NCBI GenBank assembly: GCA_030247855.1
Contig: JAPDRN010000016.1
Span: forward strand, 1 to 64,000
Source: Knufia peltigerae
Lineage: Eukaryota > Ascomycota > Eurotiomycetes > Chaetothyriales > Trichomeriaceae
DNA: 64,000 nt
Direction of reading: 5' to 3'
The notes below the pieces were generated by a model. That model had not been told where the DNA came from. It did not search any database and was given only the letters and a program-made list of their open reading frames with translations. Below, one piece after another: positions 56,338 to 64,000 of the stretch; the stretch's first letter is position 1, and the number at the start of each line of letters is the position of its first letter. Position numbers and translations under genes: made by a program.

Positions 56338-57957
56338 TCAATGGAGCGTCAATTGCGGCGCTATACTCATGTTGATGTCTTTCAATCCGAGTGCGGCTAG
56401 GATCGGTCATGTCAGCATTCTTCGAGAAATGGTAAACGAGAGGGTCTGAGAGTCTTACCAAACATGGCGAAAGTTGTGAACGCAGCAGCAGCGGCGTTTC
56501 CGTTGCGGAACCCGAGGTTATACACCTTTCGCGAGGCAGTCGTGGCTGCTTGAATTACCTGGTCAGTAACTCCGGGAACAGAGGCCAAAGCGTCTGGGTG
56601 GTTGCCATTCAGCGCTGAAATGAAGGGTTCGAGGCTCGACGCGGGCAGACCGGCCGCTTCAGCTGCTCTTGACACCGACGGGACTAGCTTTCTGCTAACG
56701 GCCGAGTTGAGAATGGCGCTGAATATGTTGATACCCATACATGCGCCGAATGTTCTTGTCGCGACGATTAGGCCCGTGGCTGGGGCGATGAGCTCGGGAG
56801 ACACTGAAAGTTGAGCGACGGTCACCAGGGCCAAGATGCCGCCGCCCTATCCCAGACCCAGGAAGACATTATATCCCCAGATATTGGCCCTCGTGGACAA
56901 ATTAGTCGCGGCCATCAGGGCGAAGTAGAGGGTGAAGGAGGCCAGGGCGACCACAATGACCACTTTCGCCCGTTGGGTTTTGACGATGAACCAGCCGCAA
57001 AGGGGCGCCGAGGCAGCCCACGTCCACCATGCAACGCCAAAGACCAAAGCAACTTCCCACGAGCTGGCACCGTACATTAGTTCGAGTTGTTGGCCGAGGT
57101 ACATATTGGCGGCGATGAAAGCCACGCCTTCGCCGAGAAAGCAAAGTTCCGAGACCCAGAAATTGCGTCGCTTGAAGAGGCCATGGTGGAAGATGCCGTC
57201 CTTTCGATAAAAGACGGCGTACAGGGTCAAGATGACCATAGAGCAGAGACCGATGATCAACGGGGCCAAGACATGGGCATTCTTCCAGCTATAAGGGTTC
57301 GACGACCAACAGAGGGCCAGGGAGACGCCGAGAAGGCCGACAGCCAGAAGTAAGCAGCCCGGGAGGTCGAGTCGATAGAGCTTCTCGCGCAAGGCAAGGC
57401 ATTGAAGCTCCCGGGTGGGCGGCTGGTAGGGGGACACGATGATGGAAGCCGAGAAGACGTACAAGGCCATGACCAGGTAAAAGTAGTTGCGAAATCCCTC
57501 TGGCGATCCGCGAGTCATGACTCCTGCCAAGTACGTGCCTACCGCGGCTGCGACACCACCGGGGATATTGATCAGCACCTGAGCGTAGGGGCGGAATCTG
57601 CGCGGGAGGACTTCCGACGTGACCGCTTGGGGAAGAGCCTGATTGATACCGGCAACGCCTGCAATAGCCTGGCCGGCAATGGCTTGGCCGATGGTATCGG
57701 TGCGGGCAATGATGATGGATCCGATGGCGCCGAGGGCCAGCGCAGCGACCATCATCCATTTCCGGCCCCAAAGGTCCGTCGCGCGACAGACCGGGGGCCC
57801 AAGGACGACGGGTTAGAAGGTCAAGATGAGTCCCATCCATGCCGCCTTGCCGGCGCCGCCCAGAATCGCCCCGATAGAGTGGGACAGGATGTTGGAACCG
57901 ACCAGGTGGATGTTGGTGGCAAAATAGGCACCCTCGAACTCGGCTGTAAGAGCCCTC
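56338..57957 (-). pseudogene. TRI12-like MFS transporter pseudogene (better preserved)
   Basis: Minus-strand relic of a 14-helix MFS efflux transporter. The reading starts mid-domain with AYFATNIHLVGSNILSHSIG (about 57930), goes through a TAA at 57813-57815, then TDLWGRKWMMVAALALGAIG, SEVLPRRFRPYAQVLINIPG, LDLPGCLLLAVGLLGVSLAL, FKRRNFWVSELCFLGEG and NVFLGLG, a TAG at 56847-56849, then GGGILALVTVAQLSV, ATGLIVATRTFGACMGINIF and a last intron (about 56399-56457) before the tail GLKDINMSIAPQ. The N-terminus is missing because the sequence meets the aldehyde dehydrogenase relic at about 57929-57957. With two stops and no start it cannot be full length, but the rest is in frame, so the damage is recent. 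Confidence 0.85.
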
Positions 57958-58627
57958 TAGTTATCTTCGACGATGCCGATCTTGCAAGAGCCGTGCCAGC
58001 CGCTACCTTGTCGATCTTGAGTAACTCCAGTTAGGTCTGTGTGGCCTCATCTCGAATTTACGTGCATGCGAATATTGCCGACCGATTCATCGAAGCAATG
58101 AAGAAAACCATGTCCGAGGCACGTCGCGCCAGTAACCCCCTTGACTCAGACTCGTCCCGAGGACCTCAAGTGGACAAAATGCAGTTCGATCGGGTCTTGG
58201 AATTTGTCCAATACGCAAAGGACAATCACATCACTGTAGGTTGGGGGGCTCGCGGATAGGGGATGTCGGCTACTTTGTGGAGCCAACCATTCTACTGGAC
58301 GCCCCAGAGGACTCGAAAGTGATGAAGGAGGAAATATTCGGGCCCGTGGTTTGCATCAATACATTTACAGATGAAAAGAATGTTATCAAGCTGGCCAACG
58401 ACACCGAATTTGGCTTGTTCGCTTCTGTGTTCACCAAGGACGTCTCGAGGGCCTGGAGGTTGGCCAAAGCGTTGGAAGCTAGGGCCATCGGCGTGAACTG
58501 CACGTCTCCAGTTGGTGCCATGGATGTACCGGTGGGAGGGTGGAAACAAAGTGGTGATGGAAGAGAGTTCGGCAAGTACTGTACAGACTACTGGACTGAA
58601 GTCAAGGCCGTCTTCTTCGCCCTGTAA
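57929..58627 (+). pseudogene. Aldehyde dehydrogenase pseudogene (C-terminal half)
   Basis: NAD(P)-dependent aldehyde dehydrogenase remnant lacking the N-terminal half. It begins within TLELGCKSPLVIFDDADL, continues AATLSILSNSS, then TAG at 58032-58034 where the family has Q of GQ-x-C, then VCVASSRIYVHANIADRFIE with the expected catalytic cysteine. A one-base frameshift occurs at about 58241-58258. The next frame reads SRIGDVGYFVEPTILLDAPE, KEEIFGPVVCINTF, NDTEFGLFASVFTKD, and the end GGWKQSGDGREFGKYCTDYW and EVKAVFFAL. The nonsense change fits CAG to TAG. Confidence 0.88.
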
Positions 58628-61600
58628 AAGATTGTCGAATGGTGAGTCTGTGTAAGCGTGTTGCCACCTGAGGCTCTAACCAGCTGAGACCTGAGGACCT
58701 GCCCAGCTGAATATTGAACCCCTGTATACCTGAGGCTTGAGGGAGATGGCAACAACGAGAATGTTGACAACAGGTTTACAGCGTCTACATAGGAGTAAGT
58801 AGAGGGCTAGAGAAATATGAGATGTCTTCAAAAAGTACACTGTACGACAAAGATACAAACCTACCGAGGCTTGGACAAGCATGAGTGTCAATGGATGAAC
58901 AATCTGAGTAGCCAGAAGTATTTTAATCTGGCTTTGTCGTACGTATCTAATTAAATGAAGGGTGATACCCCCGTGTGGAAATATGCAGTGTGAAAATATG
59001 CAGTTGCTCTTGTTACCTTGTCCGTACTTTCAAGTATTTCCCCCTGGTTTAGGCTTAAACCAACGGCAACGCCTCTGGCAACGACTCCAGCGACACCAGC
59101 GACAAAAGCAATACCAATATCATCAGTAATATCAGCAATACCCGCAAACCAATAGTCCGTCTTCAACCACGATACCAACATTTCAACAACAATGTTAGCA
59201 AAGAAACCATAGCCTCCTGAGGATTATAAGATATTTGCAGATGCACCGAGTAAGTCCGCACATGGTGGGCATACATCCTGAGATCTTCGCATAGTGCATC
59301 ACCCCTTCACGGACCATCGATCCCTCACTGTAGTGGCAAGTGAGACCAGCAAGACCGTAATGGCACAGCAACACGAGAAGGGGCTGAAAGAGGATGGAGG
59401 AAAACATTAGTGGTTGCCAGAGCGAGAGAAGAGCACATTGACTATTCAACCGGCAAACTGTCTCGCTAGACAAAGGCTTCGGTATTGGAGTCTTCATCGA
59501 AAGAGTTGGTTAGTGAACAAACAAGAACTCATGAGGCTCTCAAGGGAAGAGCACCTCGACAATGGCGAGAACTTGGTTGCAGAGGTAAGAACAAACCAGC
59601 GGAGACGAGCGATAGTACAGTCTCATGAACACCTGACGTGTGGCTATCACAGGTGTTCGTGATGGAAGACTTGGTACAACCACGAAAGAAAAGCCTCTGA
59701 CTGTATCTGGTGAGTCGTCCAAGGACGTTGGAACGCACCAGAACTGCCGGCTGATTCGTGGCAGACATTGACAGGTTCGCATGACTCCGACAAGAGCAGG
59801 CAAACCTACTATCGGAATCATCATCATTGTCCCAACAACCCAAACTCTCCTCTCTCGGCCAGCTCGAGAAAAGAGTCTCCCACCTCTTCATCAACGCCCT
59901 AACGGTATTTCCCTCTCGGCCGGTTCGTGGAAACAAGTTGTGGGACTGACACCACCGCGTAGGTTCGTTGTCAGGGTCAAGTCCGGATGAGGGAGCATGA
60001 CAGACAAATATACAATGTTACTCGACAGGGGCCACCGCTTAACTTGTGATTTGGAACGTGCTCGTGTCTGACCAAGAAAGAGACAATTGTCGGTAGCTCC
60101 GATCACTCAAGGAATCGTCGAGAGGGTTTGTGGGGCTTGTACAGTCAGTTAACGCCAACTTAGCTTCGAGATCCCACCATGTCCGAGTTGATTTCCCCCT
60201 CTTGCTAGATATTCATCGTCCTGCCGCAGGTTCGGATTTACCGTGTCCATCTCATAGGCCAACAATATCATGGCATCGAAGGAGGAATCGTTGAAGATCG
60301 ACGGTAGGAGCGTTAGCCGGCTTCAATCATGCGCTGCATAGCCTGCAAGGCAGGCAGCGACCAAGTCACCATCTCGAGTTATCCATATACTCCCAGCGAT
60401 CAGGGAACGAGAACGATTATCGGGAAAACCATCGCGGTCGGATTTCCGTTAATTGCTAGGTGTACAGCACTGTGTCTAGGTACCTTGCTTTGCGTATAAA
60501 TGTACAGAAGTCTCCGGTATAGGGGACTATAGCGAACTCGCTTGGTATCATTTCGAGTCATGAGTTGTTGCAAACAAGCGGTCGACATTCATGATAGTTG
60601 AGATAGGTCATCGTCAACCTTTTCGTGACCTCCTCGAATACTGAGCCGAATATAAGTATAGAAGTCATATAAAACACGATGATGCGATATCTTAATCGTA
60701 AAAATCGTTACCAATAATCAGAAAATTTCTCGTAGTAAGATAGATAGAAATGAGTGCGATATATTATTGTAAAAACTACAGCGAAGGCATAAATAAAGTG
60801 TCACATGATAGTTTTATTTCATGAACAAAACAACGAACTACCAGAATCAAGACGTCGAAGTTGAAACCACCCATAGCCGGCTGAACATGACTTTACAAGC
60901 TTAATTCAGCCAATCGCGGTCGATCAGTCAACGAATGGGCTGCTAGTCATGCCTATGAACTTTCGCAGATGCTTCTAAGGAGAGCTCTTTCACTTCTCCC
61001 GTGGACTATGTCTAAGTGGGAATTACCATTGCAGCAGAACAACTAGCACAAAAACATCCAACGGGCTCTAAGAAGTTGATCAGGCCTTCAAGCTTCGAGT
61101 TAAGAAGCAGTTTGCGACATCAAAGCTGGGAGCTGATCATCATTTCACCCTGTTCGACACCAAGCTCCTACTCTCAGCCTGAGAAGTTGAAAACCCCCAC
61201 TCAAACTGTATCTCAGTAATCACCGTGGTAATGGCGATTTCAGATGATGAAACGATGTGTCTGGATCATGTGTCCCCATATTCCGGATCTCGAGATCATA
61301 TTCTTGGAACTGGCCGCCTCTAATGTCCTTCGCAAACTATCCAGCTGGTTCGGGGTTGTCACAAACTAGACATAGCTGTTAACTAACACACCGGCTCAAG
61401 CTGCACAAGAATTGCTCGTGTCCTTTTGTGAACATACGCGGCACAAGGATGTTCGAAGGGAAACAATCAAAGCTGTACATAAGATCAGCATAAAATATCT
61501 CTTCCTTTCCATTGGCACGAGTAGAACTTCCAGGAACCAACGCAAACTCTCTGGTAAAAAAGTTGGAAGCCATGATTTCGAGTTCTAGTTAACAACACGA

Positions 61601-62930
61601 CGATCAATAGTATACATAAGATGCAGTGACCAGGACAGAAAAGACTCAAGATGATCAAGATATCAGACAGAAAAAGTGAGATTAGTTCACGTGTTAGATA
61701 TTAAACTTCAGATAACATTGAAACATTTTCATCACACTGGGCAAGCGGAAAGAGAGCGCTTACTTTGGTATTGTATCCAACACAATACAATAATCGCAGT
61801 CCGCATGATATTCCTATACGGAGTATCATCCACGTTTCAGTACCTCAAGCTCGCTACACCGCTGCATAACCCATGTCCTTATTGTCCTTAATATTTGTAC
61901 CCGGTTATGAGATAGCAGGAGTCTGGCAGTGAGGCTCTTCTGAGCATTCGGAAGCACGATCACACCCAAAATTCGTCAATCTTCGCGCCTTCGTCCACGT
62001 CGATCTTACGATGACTCAGAGTAGTACCCATCGATAAATGTCGGACTGAATTTAGGTCACCGACTGCCACAGAAATGGCTTGGAGAGTGTCAATTTGCTT
62101 CTGCTCATCGTGTTGCGTATATTGCTGCAACTTGAGATAGCTCTTTGTTGACTATCTGCATGTCGAGCGACCATGCTCATACAAATGGTGGCGTACATCA
62201 AAGGCGCCTTTCATCAAGCTTCCAATCATACGCAGGATGTTGGGTTTCAGCAGTGTCAAATACCGACGTCTTAGGTCATGGTAATCAAAGGCAACACTAA
62301 CATCCGAGAATCTGAATTTTATCAAAAGACTTTGAGCCCGGCCCAAGAATTCTGCCATACTGTGTTATCACCGACACCGAGCTGGCCACACACTATACCT
62401 TAGTGGAGCATGACTACAGAGATGCGGATATTGCGGATCACTGAATACTATCTTGCAGACGGTAAACTAATCCTTGTCACCGGTAATCTCCCAGAAAGGT
62501 AGTGGTAATACAGCCAACATTCTATGCGTGAAAATAAACCATTGACGCTCCACCCTTCGCTTCGGTCATTAGACCGGGTATCGTGTGTATATCTGTGCCA
62601 GGAGACTCCACCATACCTAGCTACGCCATAGTAAAGACTAACTATACTAAGCGCCGACTTCTTGAGAGGGATTCTTTCACAGAAATTAACATTGTTTAAT
62701 GCAGGAAACAGCTGAGCGGAGTGCATGAAGCACGGTGAACACGACCTATTCTTTGGCACAACTACCATTACACATATATTGACGAATCGAGTCGTTGACG
62801 AGCTTGTTTGATTTACCGTCGTGACTGTCGCCGGACAAAAATCTGATATAGGGAAACTGTGTCGTGCAGTTCAGAGCGTCATTCATTCTTCAAATCCGTC
62901 GTGTGACGCTCAGATCGAACACCCTCAACA
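58628..62930. other. 4.3-kb stretch without a recognisable gene
   Basis: No supported coding sequence, RNA gene or known repeat. A 15-base imperfect tandem (GTGTGGAAATATGCA, then GTGTGAAAATATGCA) lies at 58973-59002. A hydrophobic minus-strand stretch at 58951-59181 (ITDDIGIAFVAGVAGVVARG) is too short to judge. The last few hundred bases presumably hold the promoter of the following transporter. Confidence 0.5.
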
Positions 62931-64000
62931 ATGCAGCAAGAGCAGAACGAGAAGAATGTGGTGGATTTTGACGGACCGGACGATCCTTTGTATGCTCTCA
63001 ACTGGAGCACCCGGAGAAAGGTCTATACGACAGTATTGTACGGTCTGACGACTATGACCGCGACGTGGGCCTCGAGCTGCATCTCGTCAGGGTTGCCAGG
63101 AGTCGCCTCGGGGTTTCACGTCTCCGTCGAAGTCGCGACTCTATCCATCACATTGTTCCTCTTTGGTTTTGGCATTGGGCCTCTCTTATGGGCTCCTTTG
63201 TCTGAAGTGTATGGCAGGAAAGTCGCCACTCTGCCAGCCTGCGTGGTAGCAATGTGCTTCAGTTTTGGGTCGGCCACAGCGAAGGATATCCAAACGTTGA
63301 TGATCACACGCTTTTTTACCGGCTTCTTCTCAAGCGCGCCGGTAGCAAATACTGGAGGAGTCTTGGGTGAGATGTATTCTTCCAACAGCCGAGCTATCGC
63401 CATGGCGGGCTACTCGCTGGCGGTTGTCGGTGGGCCGGTCCTAGGTCCTATCGTGGGCTCGGCCCTCGTCGTTCAACCTTCGCTGAGTTGGAGGTGGACA
63501 GAATACATAACCGGAATCCTGTCGGCGATTGTTCTAGCCTTCGATTTCCTCTATATCCGAGAGACATATTCACCCGTCATTTTGCGCCGAAAGGCCATGA
63601 GACTGCGGTTGGAGAGTCGAAATTGGGCCCTGCACTCGAGGTCCGAAGAGTGGGATACCAGTTTTGCGGAGCTGATGCGCAAGTTCTTGATAAGACCGTT
63701 GGAGCTTCTCACGACACCGATCTGCTTTGCCGTGGCTTTGTATGCGAGCTTTTGCTATGGCATCCTGTATATGCAGCTCGGAGCCGTTCCCATAATATTC
63801 CACGATGGGCGAGGCTGGCCCCTGGTACGAAGTTCTTTGCCCTTTCTCAGTATTACGGTCGGGGCACTCCTCGGAGCGGCAGTGAACATCTACAATCAAA
63901 CTAGGTACAACGTGCAAATCTCGCGCGTGGGCACAAAATGCCTTCCTGAAGCCCGGTTGCCCCCAATGATGGTCGGATCAGTCTTCTTCGCTGCCGGCAG
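62931..64000 (+). CDS. MFS drug/H+ antiporter (DHA1 type), 3' end outside the window
   Basis: An open frame runs from ATG 62931 to the window end (356 codons, no intron so far). The N-terminus is MQQEQNEKNVVDFDGPDDPL followed by LNWSTRRKVYTT, typical of fungal polyamine/multidrug exporters that start with a D-P-x-N-W motif. Further marks are SGLPGVASGFHVS, FGFGIGPLLWAPLSEVYGRK after helix 2, RFFTGFFSSAPVANTGGVLG, GYSLAVVGGPVLGPIVGSAL (motif C of antiporters), SWRWTEYITG, and IIFHDGRGW in the second half. It is expected in the plasma membrane or vacuole, exporting small organic compounds; the substrate is unknown. Nothing in the visible part is broken. Confidence 0.88.
   Translation, partial: MQQEQNEKNVVDFDGPDDPLYALNWSTRRKVYTTVLYGLTTMTATWASSCISSGLPGVASGFHVSVEVATLSITLFLFGFGIGPLLWAPLSEVYGRKVATLPACVVAMCFSFGSATAKDIQTLMITRFFTGFFSSAPVANTGGVLGEMYSSNSRAIAMAGYSLAVVGGPVLGPIVGSALVVQPSLSWRWTEYITGILSAIVLAFDFLYIRETYSPVILRRKAMRLRLESRNWALHSRSEEWDTSFAELMRKFLIRPLELLTTPICFAVALYASFCYGILYMQLGAVPIIFHDGRGWPLVRSSLPFLSITVGALLGAAVNIYNQTRYNVQISRVGTKCLPEARLPPMMVGSVFFAAG

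Noticed and set aside
57402..57920. Plus-strand open frame running into the aldehyde dehydrogenase relic
   Set aside because: Before about 57929 it is only the reverse of the transporter pseudogene; the dehydrogenase similarity starts at the junction.

Overview
The window is a chromosome end of a filamentous ascomycete, probably Eurotiales-like. It opens with 12.5 exact CCCTAA telomere units, so base 1 is the physical end. The genes carry short fungal introns (48-111 nt, GT-AG), and the proteins are typical mould families: Zn2Cys6 regulators, sugar porters, FAS1 protein, FRE-type ferric reductase and class I hydrophobins. No rRNA, tRNA or CRISPR was recognised. Gene models were spliced by eye; every intact model given here closes in frame across all its exons.

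Layout. (1) 1-13271: subtelomere without intact genes. A C/T-rich, G-poor zone abuts the telomere. It is followed by AT-rich DNA holding two direct 2.9-kb copies (3073-5989 and 6823-9738) plus a third partial copy in tandem (9739-10718). The copies differ mainly by C/T and G/A transitions, as expected of repeat-induced point mutation (RIP). (2) 13272-30280: a carbon-metabolism island: carboxylesterase, two sugar porters, a deleted dihydroxyacetone kinase pseudogene, an SDR polyol/ketose-type dehydrogenase, a Zn2Cys6 regulator, an intact dihydroxyacetone synthase, and divergent from the synthase the broken-off DNA-binding domain of a second Zn2Cys6 regulator. (3) 30645-36578: a GPI-type fasciclin protein and an eight-exon ferric reductase. 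(4) 36579-40740: relics, namely a TRI12-like MFS pseudogene and a hAT transposase fragment. (5) 40741-46056: two hydrophobins with identical cysteine spacing and identical last-exon lengths. One is ordinary (123 aa); the other is fused behind a cysteine-containing N-terminal region and a Ser/Thr repeat stalk (674 aa). (6) 47445-58627: an MDR reductase, an SDR, a Zn2Cys6 regulator and an intact alpha/beta hydrolase, mixed with pseudogenes of the same hydrolase, a TRI12-like transporter and an aldehyde dehydrogenase. (7) 58628-62930: gene-free stretch, then the 5' part of a drug/H+ antiporter-type MFS gene that runs off the window.

How the genes may work together (inference): dihydroxyacetone synthase makes dihydroxyacetone from formaldehyde and xylulose 5-phosphate, and dihydroxyacetone kinase would phosphorylate it. 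Both lie here with sugar porters, a dehydrogenase and a regulator, which looks like a sugar/C1 assimilation cluster now decaying, since the kinase and one regulator are broken. The two hydrophobins and the fasciclin protein are surface proteins; the reductase serves iron uptake. The high proportion of half-decayed genes and short captured fragments is typical of a fast-evolving subtelomere.
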